Of a DNA stretch of 64,000 nt, positions 34,074 to 44,251 are shown piece after piece. Position 1 is the stretch's first letter, and the number at the start of each line of letters is the position of its first letter. Source of the stretch: Aphanomyces cochlioides (lineage: Eukaryota > Oomycota > Saprolegniomycetes > Saprolegniales > Verrucalvaceae). A model generated the notes under the pieces. That model made no database searches. It was not told where the DNA came from and saw only the letters and a list, made by a program, of their open reading frames with translations. The translations under genes were made by a program, and so were the position numbers. The stretch spans positions 3,100,001-3,164,000 of the forward strand of contig JAHQRK010000003.1 in NCBI GenBank assembly GCA_019828595.1, given 5' to 3'.

Positions 34074-34805
34074 ATGACATCGACATGGCTTGAAGAAGCG
34101 CTAGCGGATGCGCTCGGCTTTGCTGAGACACAGGATATAGCAACCTTTATCCGCTCGATTGAAGCTCAAGATGAAATCTATGACGCGGTGGTCCAGATGA
34201 TTGGCGATGAAAGAAGCGACATTGCGCACAAGATTGCAGCACGATTGGTTGACGAACGCACACCGAAAGCGCCAAAAGAGAGTGTTCCTGCAGCTCCAAA
34301 GCCTCGTCCACCCAATGCGAGTCCTATCACAAATTGCCTGGAATGTGGGCTCATTGAATATCATGGACAGCCTACTTGTGCATCTTGCCAAGCACCACTA
34401 CATTACGTTGACGAAAGACCAGAAGCACAAGAAGCACGTGCGCACAGGGACCGCCTTTTAGCTAACGATGCCTCCCTCTCTCAAAGAACAGTATGCCTTA
34501 TGGATGGCGATGAATTATTTCCTGATGTCCTCCGCTTTCCATAGGTTGTTCATGACATGGCAGCACATTTTGATCAAGACAAGAGGGATCGAGATGAAGC
34601 TGCTGCATCCCGGTCGTCGACGATTCATATCGACTTGGTGAATCGCTCAATCGAAGCAGCGCCTATGGCGTCGAGCCAAGCACAAATGTTGGCCCATCTC
34701 GTCAATGACATGGAGCGCGATCTAAAGAAAAGCAATGTCCGGTCCACCCCGTCACTGGTTCATGTTGGTCATGTGGATGGCACTGACGCAAATGACTACT
34801 ATTAG
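34074..34805 (+). CDS. TRIP4: TRIP4/ASC-1-like protein lacking the ASCH domain
   Basis: Exons 34074-34490 and 34545-34805 (54-nt intron) give 225 residues. The N-terminal helical region resembles that of ASC-1. The zinc finger reads I-T-N-C-L-E-C-G ... C-A-S-C, followed by the typical A-H-R-D-R-L-L-A-N-D ... R-T-V-V-H-D segment. The protein stops where animal TRIP4 continues to a C-terminal ASCH domain. In animals TRIP4 is part of the ASC-1 complex that splits collided ribosomes; the short form could still join the complex through the zinc finger. It ends 31 bp from the convergent LSM12 gene. Confidence 0.8.
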
Positions 34806-34836
34806 CGCAGAGACAGACCCCTAGACGATGCCATCT

Positions 34837-35427
34837 CTATTGCTTTAATCTAAGGTTCCGGTGGACGCCATCCAAAACTTTCTTCATGCGGTCCAACATA
34901 GCCTGGTTCGTTCCCGTACAACTCGAGCTATCGTACGGCGGACTCACGACGACTTGCATGACGCGGATGTTTTGCTCTTCCCACTCGCATGGCATTGTCT
35001 TGCTCAACGCATCGAAAATGGCTTGCCCAATTGGCGAGACATTCTTCCCTATCGATGCAATCGCTTTCTCGGCTTGTTCGCGTGTCTTGATCTCCAATTT
35101 CCTCAATTCTTCTTCACTAATCACGGCACTTCGTGCAGCAGTTGGTCGCTCCCTTGAGCTTTCGTCCACGGTCACGGACTCAATCGACTCGATTTGGATC
35201 ATGTGGGTCTTGTCCACACCTTCTAACACGAGGAAGCCCGACATTGGATCCAATGTAAAGATGCTGCCTTCAATCATCAAACCATCCGGGGATGTCTTAA
35301 CTTGCACCCATGTTCCTAGCGCCACTGGCGACGTCGCCACGCCTTCACTCTGCTTCACAGGCAAGTCAACTTTGACAACGTCGGCCATCCTGGGCGAATT
35401 TCCTGGCGCTTGACGAACTCCTTGCAT
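34837..35427 (-). CDS. LSM12: LSM12 homologue (LSm and anticodon-binding-like domains)
   Basis: A single exon of 196 residues; a second in-frame ATG at 35388 would give 183. The N-terminal part is an LSm-type beta barrel (G-S-I-F-T-L-D-P-M-S-G-F-L-V-L-E). The C-terminal AD domain has I-S-P/I-G-Q-A-I-F-D-A-L-S-K-T, C-E-W-E-E-Q-N-I-R-V-M and V-V-V-S-P-P-Y, very close to animal LSM12. The family binds RNA and works with ataxin-2 in translation control. It is divergent from PIG-A with a short shared promoter. Confidence 0.9.
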   Translation of the reverse strand: MQGVRQAPGNSPRMADVVKVDLPVKQSEGVATSPVALGTWVQVKTSPDGLMIEGSIFTLDPMSGFLVLEGVDKTHMIQIESIESVTVDESSRERPTAARSAVISEEELRKLEIKTREQAEKAIASIGKNVSPIGQAIFDALSKTMPCEWEEQNIRVMQVVVSPPYDSSSCTGTNQAMLDRMKKVLDGVHRNLRLKQ

Positions 35428-35500
35428 ACTTTATAACTTGAATATCAGTTTTAAAGAGTTTATGTTCAATTTTAATTAGTTGAATTCATCAAATAATTGA

Positions 35501-35551
35501 CCAATAAAACAGATCTATTTGTATTTTGAGCAATATCATTGGCTATTTAAA
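35501..35551. promoter_or_regulatory. bidirectional CCAAT/TTTAAA promoter module
   Basis: CCAAT at 35501-35505, ATTGG (inverted CCAAT) at 35538-35542 and TTTAAA at 35546-35551, in the roughly 200-bp gap between divergent LSM12 and PIG-A. The layout matches the module at 15980-16009. Confidence 0.45.
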
Positions 35552-35633
35552 ATATAAAAATTCCCTGTCAAAGGATTTTGGCAGGAGAAGTTATTTGGTC
35601 AGATGCAGCAGGGTTAACGACTGTCAAAATCTC

Positions 35634-37139
35634 ATGGGGAATGCGAGCGGCGACGATGACTCGGACAGGCTCCGCATTGCCATGTGCTGCGATTTCTTCT
35701 ATCCGCGTCTAGGCGGTGTGGAAATGCACATTTGGAGTATGTCACAATGTCTCTTAAGGCGAGGACACAAAGTCATCGTAGTCACGCATCAGACTGATGG
35801 CCCTAACAAGCGTCAAGGCATTCGGTACATGACAAACAACCTCAAGGTCTATTACTTGCCTCTCGTGCCTATGGTTGACAATGTCACGCTGCCGACTTTC
35901 ACGGTTGGATTTGGCCTCTTCCGCACAGTGTTGATCCGAGAACGCATTCAAATCGTCCATGGCCATCAAGCGACATCAGCTTTCATGCACGAATGCATCT
36001 TGCAGGCCAAGACCATGGGATACAAAGCTATTTACACCGACCACTCGCTCTTTGGCTTTGCCGATGCTGCGTCGATCCATTTGAACAAAGTGATGAAGTT
36101 CACACTCTCGGACATCGATCATGCCATTTGCGTCTCCCACACATGCAAGGAAAACCTCGTTCTACGTGCATCCCTTGATCCATCAATTGTATCGACGATT
36201 CCAAATGCTGTGGACGCGTCCAAATTCACGCCCAAGGAAACAGATGCGCCGCCCATTGATCCACTCAAGGATCCCATCACAGTGGTCATCATTTCACGCC
36301 TTGTGTACCGCAAAGGCATCGATCTTGTCGGCAAGGTACACCATTCTCTCCTTCTTTGTGGTCATGTGTTGCTTTAGACAATCGAGCTTGTCTGTGCGAG
36401 GTGTCCAAATGTCAAATTTCTCATTGGCGGCGATGGCAACAAGCGTCTACTGCTGGAGGAAATGCGTGAAAAATGTCAACTCCACGATCGTGTTACGCTT
36501 TGGGGCGCGGTTCCGCATGAAGAAGTCCGCAATGTGCTCAATCAAGGCCATATCTTTCTCAACTCATCCTTGACGGAATCCTTTTGCATTGCCATATTGG
36601 AGGCCGCTGCTTGTGGGCTTTTCGTTGTCAGTACTCGCGTCGGTGGTGTTCCTGAAGTCCTTCCCCCCGACATGATTCGCTTCTCCAAAGACATCACACC
36701 CGAAGACTTGGCCGATGCCGTAGTCGAGTCAATTCCTCTGCTTGCAAAGGTATTGTCAACAACTCTGCACCATGTTGAGAGCTCAGTCGATGTCTAGGTG
36801 GACAAGCAAGCCTTCCACAACCGCGTTGAAAAGATGTACAATTGGTACGACGTGGCCGAGCGCACGGAACGTGTCTACCGGAATGTCATCCAACTTCCAA
36901 CATCTCCACTAATCCACCGGTAACCCACTATCATTCAGACCTCATCAAGTTGACAACGATGGCGTAGGTTTCGCAAGTACTATGGCATGGGCCCCGTGGC
37001 TGGCATTCTTGGGTGCATCATCGCTGCATGCTTGTTTCTCTACTTGCAATATTTGGCGTGGCGGAAACCTGCAGATGAAATCGAGCTCGCGTGGGATTGC
37101 CCCCTCCATGCCAAGCCACCTCCCAAGGAAACCAAGTAG
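35634..37139 (+). CDS. PIGA: GPI-GlcNAc transferase catalytic subunit PIG-A
   Basis: Exons 35634-36335, 36378-36749, 36798-36919 and 36968-37139 give 455 residues. It is a GT4 glycosyltransferase with the PIG-A signatures [47 protein letters not shown] and [14 protein letters not shown]-terminal transmembrane helix (exon 4) anchors it in the ER. It adds GlcNAc to phosphatidylinositol, the first step of GPI-anchor synthesis. In-frame upstream codons exist from 35526, but the Met at 35634 matches the usual start. Confidence 0.94.
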
Positions 37140-38474
37140 ACGACAAGTGATTTATCATTGGAAATAAAAATGGGTGGACGTCAGGGGGGCGACAACCTCC
37201 ACTTGACGTCATTCCGAGGTGACGACAATGTGGCGAGTTGGTTTCAAAGATGGAGCATGCTGAGTGCAGAGTCGGCGCAACGACACCGACGACAACCTTG
37301 CAAAGCAGCTTCATCCATTTCAAAAAGAGGAGGGCGCCCAGCGTGTGTGTAGTCCGGTGCAAGTTGAAGAAGAGGACCTCCTCCTGCCCCCGCTCACGTC
37401 TTGCGTCGCTGTGATTATTTTTCTGACTGCAGTGGGATCGATTGCGACCATGTGTGACCTTGAGAATGACGTCAGGTATGTCGTCGCGCCCCTTTCAGTC
37501 CTTCTTACCCATCAAACGTCTTCAAACCTCCACTGCATTGACCACTCGTCACGCATTCTCGATGACTCAAACTTCTTCCTCCCATGACAACTTGCGACGC
37601 ACACCCTCACACCAATCCACCATTGACTTCCAACTAGTAAGCCATCTAGTATGTGTAGCCGCGACATTCTCAGTGTCTTGCGTCCATCGAACGCATTCTT
37701 GACCACCACGCGATCGATCGGCCTGTCGCCATGACTTGTGACAATGTGGCGATATAACTCACAGAGCAATCTTTCGTAAAGTTCGAATCGAGCTCCAGGC
37801 TCTTCCGTGGAACAGATAGCATCGTCCGCGATCCTGTGCAGTAGAAATACAATAAGCAGCGCCGAAAATTGTTGATCTATCCAGTCTTCATATTGAGCGA
37901 GCTTGAGATTCCAAGCTTTGGTCTTCAATGAAATCCAAAGTTCAACCACGCAGTCTATGTGTGTCTACTGTAAAGATGGGCTATTCAATTCCACTATGAC
38001 CAAGAGAGCTTTTCCAGTCTCTCTCAGATCAACATGGAAAGAAAATGCCAGCCATCAGATTCACCGAATTTGTCAACCAATTGACTCTAGTAGACAACGG
38101 ACTCTGTCGAGTGGACATTCGGCACATTCAAGGTCAGACGTCGTTGTAGTGGTCTCGTTCATGATTGACCACCACGAGATTCTTGGCCAGACAACTTGGA
38201 AGTTGCGTTTTCCTGCGTTTTCTTGCAGCCCGACCTATACGTGGTATACTTTGTACAGTATTAATAGATTGATATGTGACAGACTAGTATTACTAAGTTG
38301 ATCTCAGAGGGGTTTCTTAGTGTTGAAGTTGAAGGTCAGGGGTTGCAGCATGCATGTGGGCATCGTCAAGTGTCGTCTAGTGTGTGGCAATCGCTGGTAA
38401 TGAAATGACGTCACGAAAGAACGAAGAAGGATGTGTTGGATTGAATCATGGAATATGTCGAGGAGTTGGTTCGT
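37140..38474. other. 1.3-kb region between PIG-A and TMEM144 genes
   Basis: A minus-strand frame at 37949-37512 (145 codons) contains a plausible stretch (L-L-C-E-L-Y-R-H-I-V and D-R-V-V-V-K-N-A-F-D-G), so part of a multi-exon minus-strand gene may be here. I could not connect it to further exons or a family. Nothing else is supported. Confidence 0.3.
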
Positions 38475-39875
38475 CTAGCTAGCATACGCACGAAGGGCCG
38501 TGCCGGTGAAAATCATCGCGGTCCCGATCGCCATGATGATCATATTGCGCCGCCCTTCGATCTCTTTAAAATACACGGCACTCCATAGCATGGACACCAT
38601 CGCGGGCCCAATGCTCGTGAGCGGATAGATCAAGTCAAACCCAAGGTTGCCAGCACTGAGGAGCTGACCGGCTAGACCAGCTGCCCATAAGAGACCTACA
38701 CATCACACACCATGAGAATGGCATTGAAAGACGTGGTGCGACGTACCAGAGACATATGCGGGTCGCATCGCCGAACGTGGCATGCTACGTTTGTGATAGC
38801 GGAAAAACGCAGCATAGAGGAGAAAGCACACAGTCGACGTGACGTAGATACCGAGGCACTGAGAAAAGAAGAAAGCGAGCGGATCGCATCCACCTTCACA
38901 ACTTTGTTGCCACAGAACATAAGGCGTCAAGCAGTTCCCCAACAAGCAGCCAACGATGATAGCCAGGCCAGTGCCGATATACTTTCGCTTCTGTTCGTCC
39001 GAAGAGTTGGAGATTGCAACGTGCTCGGGCACTTCGGCAGGCAACGAAAACGGACCTGTACACAGTCGTCAGATATGACAGACACGGACGTGCGGTACCA
39101 TAGTTAGGCAACTCGGGGTGGATAAGAGACTCGGCCAAGTTTTCTTGGGACATGGCGCGAAGATCGATTTCCAAGACTGAATCCGTGCTTGATCCTGGCG
39201 AGTCGAATTTGAGCGGTGTGCTTTCACTCGCAGTGACTGGTGTCATCTCTGGAATGGTCTTCGTGGGTTGCGCAAGCTTGGGTTGGACTTTGCCGTACAC
39301 AACAATCGAAGCAAGCATGAACAAAATGCCGAGAGCGCTCAACCATGGGTTCGATGGAATCGTGGGCTTGACACCAAAGAGACCTATGGGGACGATTGTT
39401 ATGTCGTGCTGGACGACAATTTGGGTACCGAATCGAGAGACGAGGTAACCCATCGTGATATTGGCACCGTTCCAGAGCATGAAGCCGACACCCAAACCGA
39501 GCGTGTTGACAACCGTTGGGATCAAAACGTTAGCAAGTGCAAACAAGGCTCCGCCAAACAATCCTTGGGGGAACATATACATGCCTACGTGGATCGTCAT
39601 CTTCAACACGATTCACACACTCGTGCTCTACCTTGCTCGGCAAAATGATCCCACTGGTTGCTAAATAAGCCCCAGAGCAAGCCGACAGCCAAAATGCCCG
39701 AGCACTAAGCACGGCACAGTGTGAGAAAATCCATCGAAACGGCGGCAAATCGTACCATATACCACTGGAAGACCATCCCATCGTATGTTGGGTATTGCTT
39801 GGCTGGGACATAAGTCGTGCCGAAGAACACGACCGCCATGGTCACGCCGATGTATCCCGCGACTGCATTCGGCAT
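38475..39875 (-). CDS. TMEM144: TMEM144-family membrane transporter
   Basis: About five exons. The product has about ten hydrophobic helices in the drug/metabolite-transporter pattern. Diagnostic stretches are V-F-F-G-T-T-Y-V-P-A-K-Q-Y near the start, F-P-Q-G-L-F-G-G-A-L-F-A-L-A-N and G-L-G-V-G-F-M-L-W-N mid-protein, and the closing helix M-I-I-M-A-I-G-T-A-M-I-F-T-G-T-A-L. A Ser/Thr-rich cytoplasmic loop (39120-39240) separates the halves. TMEM144 relatives are predicted carbohydrate transporters; the substrate is not known. The start at 39875 follows family expectation; an ATG at 39929 would need an intron. Confidence 0.85.
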
Positions 39876-39946
39876 CTTGTCGACTTGTTCGTGGCGGGGC
39901 AAAAGATCGAATTGACCAAATCGTTTCAAGTTTGGGGTGGTGGAAG

Positions 39947-39963
39947 CCGGATAATTTATCCGG
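39947..39963. promoter_or_regulatory. CCGGATAA/TTATCCGG palindrome upstream of TMEM144
   Basis: CCGGATAA, one T, TTATCCGG: a 17-bp palindrome 72-88 bp upstream of the start at 39875. It is an extended version of the TATCCGGATA element seen at other gene starts. Confidence 0.45.
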
Positions 39964-40814
39964 ACTTCCCATGCAAACCACCGTTTTACATTCTCAACGA
40001 ACAGTATACAAATTCCAAGTCAATGAAGACTGAACGGAAATTTTCTCGCCAGTATACGATCACCAAATCAAATATTTTCAGCTTGATATCCAGAATACAC
40101 GTGCGTGATACACATCCATGCAGCGGGGATACTTCAAGCGCCACGTTTCATGAGTGCCAAGACCGTTGGACACGGCCACAAGCCAACAAAAACTGCAAGT
40201 GATACTATCACTTGCAGTGATCGCCCTATCACTGTGATAGGGCGATCAACGTGCTACTGTTCCCGATCATTTCTCAATGACACTATTTGATTGGCTAAAA
40301 TAACACCAATCAAATTGAATCATAAGATTTATTACTTATTTACACTTTTAACCAATCAATTTAATTAAAATCACAAATATTTAATTTGTATTGGATTAAA
40401 TTTTAAATTTTTAACCAATTATAGATTAAAATTTGAGAGAATTAAATTTCTCAAGTTTCATTTGATTGGTTTAATTAAATATAGTAATTTTAGTCAATTT
40501 CATTGACATTGGACGCCTTCCAAAACCTACACAAATTTGCAAAACGCATTTTTTTCATTTTTTTAAATAAATATGACAAACGCAAATTTGCGAAGACCAA
40601 TTTTTCGTCTTCGCAAATCGTATTGTGTTTCGAATAAAAAACTGGAATCGTGCTAAATTAATTCTGACGCAAGACGATTGACGCAACAATTGACGCATAC
40701 AAATTCCAAGTCAAAATATTTGAAGTGTTTGATTCGTGTTTTTTTAAATGTAGCAGACGTTTTAAACGTTTAAAAAAGTTTTGATCAAAGATACCGCGAA
40801 ACCCGAACGATTAC
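39964..40814. other. AT-rich spacer left of the transposon cluster
   Basis: No gene. It contains two abutting palindromes (40192-40247, listed separately), several CCAAT/ATTGG boxes at 40280-40480 within very AT-rich DNA, and TTGACGCA repeats at 40660-40700 that may mark the left end of the Tc1-like element. Confidence 0.5.
40192..40247. repeat. two abutting near-perfect palindromes
   Basis: Palindrome 1 (40192-40218) has 13-bp arms (ACTGCAAGTGATA) around one C. Palindrome 2 (40219-40247) begins at the next base, with 14-bp arms (GATCGCCCTATCAC) around one T. There are no mismatches in either, and both inner arms contain GTGATA/TATCAC. Confidence 0.9.
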
Positions 40815-41471
40815 ATGGAAGATCAATCCGCCCAACAGTATGCAATCTACATTGTGCATCTAGTGCCAAGTCTCCGTAATTTCAAGGGCCAGTCTTCTGG
40901 AACGGTATTGGAGCAATTAACTGTCGAAGCCTCTTCTGTCGATCATTTTAAAGAGCTCGTAACGACTGTGGTGTTGCCGCATCTGAAACGCGAAGTCATA
41001 ATTTCCGAAGAAATGGAGCCAACTTGGTCGTCCTCAACGACTCCTGACCCAGCAGACATCGACAAATTTGTCTTATTCTATCCCCCCTCGAAGAGGACCT
41101 TGGGCTTCAATGCGCTGTCATCGACTATCTTGCAAGCTTGGTTGAACAAATGCGTCAACTTGCATGTCCATCGATATTCGAACTATGTCTCGTCGAAGCA
41201 AGTATGGCTTACGGTTGAGCGTGCCTTGATTCTTCCAGCTGAAAGGGATCGCGCTGGAGCAGCTACGACAGCAGCGCTTTTGGCATTAAAAACAAAACTC
41301 AAGACAACCTACAAGGACACGTACCGATCTCAAGATATTAACTGGCACATGTGGGCAGCTCAAATCCAAGCGTCTGAGCCACATCTTCAAGATTCAATGG
41401 TCGCACAAGCTCCACCAGCACATCTGATTCATCTTTTTACCCATGCCCCTGAGGACGTCGATCACATTTGA
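40815..41471 (+). CDS. hypothetical protein, possible transposon passenger
   Basis: A single-exon frame of 218 residues with normal codon use and no domain that I recognise. It has no signal peptide or membrane segment. It lies between the candidate end repeats and the transposase, on the opposite strand, and is intact although the transposase is broken. It may be an accessory protein of the element or a host gene the element landed beside. Confidence 0.5.
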   Translation: MEDQSAQQYAIYIVHLVPSLRNFKGQSSGTVLEQLTVEASSVDHFKELVTTVVLPHLKREVIISEEMEPTWSSSTTPDPADIDKFVLFYPPSKRTLGFNALSSTILQAWLNKCVNLHVHRYSNYVSSKQVWLTVERALILPAERDRAGAATTAALLALKTKLKTTYKDTYRSQDINWHMWAAQIQASEPHLQDSMVAQAPPAHLIHLFTHAPEDVDHI

Positions 41472-41647
41472 CATGCACCGTTCTGTCAAAGCAAATCGTT
41501 CGTTTTCTTATTGAATGATTGAGCGATCAAAATGCATGCTTCATGAGAGAAAAGGGGCATTAATCATTTACATTCCAGCATGCATAAACCAACTTAAGCA
41601 TCCATTGAAATCCGTCCAGACAAAAATTGAATGAATGGATTTCACGT

Positions 41648-42757
41648 TCACGCATTAAATCCTATCTCAGCTACATCTTGATTAAAGCCCACCCCTGGGT
41701 TGAATTCACCATTTGAAACATAGCCACAATTTCTGAAGATCTTCTTGAAGCTGTAATTGGTAAAATCTGTGAGAGCAGTGGCTACAAGCATTTGAGTGTT
41801 GTCATGTTTGGCCCTATATGATAAATTCTTGAATTTCCGCTTGACCAGGCCAAACAGGAATTCAATGGGATTGAAAAATGGACAATACGCAGGCAAGAAT
41901 ATCGGCAAAATGCCCAGGGATCGAAGATAATACACAATGCTTGGGTGACAGTGGATTTTGGCTCCGTCCAGAATCCAGACAGAATATTCCCCGGGGTATT
42001 GCTTGACTGTGTCAGAGCAGGCAAATTGTTGTAAGCAATTGACGAATTTGAGTCTCGTAAATGTGCCTTCTGTGATGAACGAATCCAAAAGACCATGCAA
42101 GCCAAGAAAGCAAAGCAGAGACACTCGGGGCTTTCTTGAAAAGTCACCTCGGTACAGGAGTTTTGCACCTCACTTGCAATAGCCGTGAGATCGAATCATC
42201 TCGCGATCGTCAAAACTGACTTCATCCAAAAATACAAGGTTGAAGAGGAGCCAAGGAAATGATTGCAGTTCGTTTGCAAAGCGCATAATGTCTTGGTAAC
42301 TGATTTGGATCGCACGTTGTTCAAGAACTTTTCATGTTAAGCCCGCCTCTCGTAAAATGGTCCAAACCGTCGATACATGTATGGATATGGAAAATCGATG
42401 GACAAATTTTGCTTTCGCCTCGTCCAAGCACAGCAATGGCTCGTCTTCATATAGCTTCAATAGCCAGTTCTTCATAAAAGTTAACTTCTGTCCATTCCGA
42501 GGCCTCTCAGATGCTCGAGAAACGCTGCCGTCCTTTTCGTACTTTTGAATCCACGCTGTAATCGTTGATGGACTTTTGGCGTACAGTTCTGAAAGCTTCG
42601 TCTTCGAAATTCCAAGAAGAAAATATCCATAGAGGCAGTGATACTTCGTGTTATCTGAAGCATGATCCTTGGAGACAGCATGGTGGATCATCATAGTCTG
42701 TTGGAACACTTCGTCAAAATTGAAAATAGTGTGATCAATATTTAGACAGTGTGCCAA
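41648..42757 (-). pseudogene. Tc1/mariner-IS630-like transposase, broken by two stop codons
   Basis: The N-terminal part has a helix-turn-helix (K-S-P-S-T-I-T-A-W-I-Q-K-Y). The DDE core is seen as V-F-L-D-E-V-S-F-D, V-W-I-L-D-G-A-K-I-H and F-F-N-P-I-E. The frame stays the same throughout, but TGA codons at 42332-42334 (after G-L-T) and 42170-42172 (after H-G-Y-C-K) interrupt it. Relatives usually have W and R there, so TGG to TGA and CGA to TGA transitions explain both. The region is otherwise undamaged, which suggests a fairly recent loss. Confidence 0.8.
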
Positions 42758-42899
42758 ACACGTTAAATAATGTGTGCGTCAATCGTAAATAGTGTTACGT
42801 CAATTGTTTACGACTTGTTTAAAACAGTGCAAAATTCCAGATTTGGACCAAAACCACAATATTTTTTCACATTCTTTTTCTTTTTGGGAGGAGTTCAAG

Positions 42900-43601
42900 T
42901 GGCTGAGATGAAACACGAGGCGGACGAGGGAAAGAATGGTGCCAGGAGTCTGTGACGCTCTTGCTAGACCACGTTGAGGCTATCAAGCCACTGGGGAAGA
43001 ACGGCTGGTCTAAGGTTGAGGCTGCATTTAACCTTTCAGCCACGCATACCCATCGAGACGCTGATGCATTGAAACGTAAATACGTGTCACTCAAGAACCA
43101 TGCAAAGCCGACAGGCGACCCCGACTGCCCACCCGAAGTAATTCGAGCAAAGCGTATATGCCGGGCAATCGACAACTACGCTTCTGTTTTGCCCTTGTGT
43201 GATGATGACGACGACGAAGCTGACGATGACGACGCGACAGCTGATGGAGAATCCTCTGAACTGGCGCAAGTCGAAATGAACTTGTCGAATTGAGCAATGA
43301 GTTGACCAAGCGGAAGAGCCCTACTCCAACCATTGCAAACTCGGGATCAATATCGTACACGGCAAAGAAGAGGCAATCGTTAGACAAATTCATTGACTAC
43401 GCAACAAAAGGGGAGTCATCGGATCTGATGGCTGTCATGATGATGCTTGACGAGCGTGCAGCAGCAAGAAAAGAGCGTCGGGCAGAGCGAGAACTTGAAT
43501 GGCGCCGAGAACAATTCGAGCGGCAACTACAAGCAGACGCTGAACGTGCAGAAAGAGAAAGACGCCGCGATGAGTTGCAGACGATGCTTGGCGACAAGTA
43601 G
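42900..43601 (+). pseudogene. DUF6818/Myb-like partner of a PIF-Harbinger transposon, frameshifted
   Basis: Frame 1 (to 43293) gives a Myb-like domain with S-V-T-L-L-L-D-H-V-E, W-S-K-V-E-A-A-F-N and the diagnostic K-P-T-G-D-P-D-C-P. Frame 2 (from about 43270) gives A-K-K-R-Q-S-L-D-K-F and a charged coiled coil. The two normally form one protein; a one-base-type shift near 43265-43285 separates them. No ATG precedes the Myb part in its frame, so the start is damaged or behind an intron. Harbinger elements typically encode such a DNA-binding helper beside the transposase, here the convergent gene at 43732-45845. Confidence 0.7.
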
Positions 43602-44251
43602 ATATTCATATATAAATGAATTTTCTATTTCAAAAAAAAACAATGTTATATAATAAAATATCTTTATTCATGTATCTCATTATATATAGTTAAAAAGTGT
43701 AGCATCAACATAGTAAATGAATAAATCTTTATTAACAGCCAAACACATTCTTTATCTCACTTATTCCTGTATGTCGAACGCGGAGGTTGTACAAGCGAAA
43801 GATGTAGTTCAAGCGCACAGCTCGAAGATCTGGGTTGTACGGTAGAGGCAGCTGGAGCTGGCGATAGACTTTGCCAACCGATCCCATTCCCCACTCTGCC
43901 GCCTGGCGCAACGATGTAATTGAGTCGCTCAGAGCTTGGAGGGCCAGACGACAAGCAGGAGGCTGACGCTCGAGATCTCCTTCTTTCAGCGGCGTAATAA
44001 TTCGACCAGCGCAACGTCTACTGACAGGAAAGGCAGAATCAGCCGCGATCTTCAATCCAGCTCCTGTCTTGCTTGGATTTGACAGTAGGTCTTGAAGATC
44101 GCGGCTCATTTTGCCGTCATTCCAACTACCAGGACAGTTGTGTCTGACCCAAATAATCACTCCATTCAAACCAAAACACAGCACACCAGTAACTAGGACA
44201 CTATGTAACCAACCTAGCATACAACCTTAAGCAATAGCATAGACACAGACC

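Larger units (their letters stand above)
40673..42800. mobile_element. Tc1/IS630-type DNA transposon, inactive
   Basis: The element contains a broken DDE transposase (minus) and a 218-codon ORF (plus). ACGATTGACGCA at the left (about 40673) occurs inverted at the right (TGCGTCAATCGT, about 42775-42788). Further TTGACG(C/T)A units lie beside both, as subterminal repeats would. The exact ends and target-site duplication were not identified. Confidence 0.5.
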
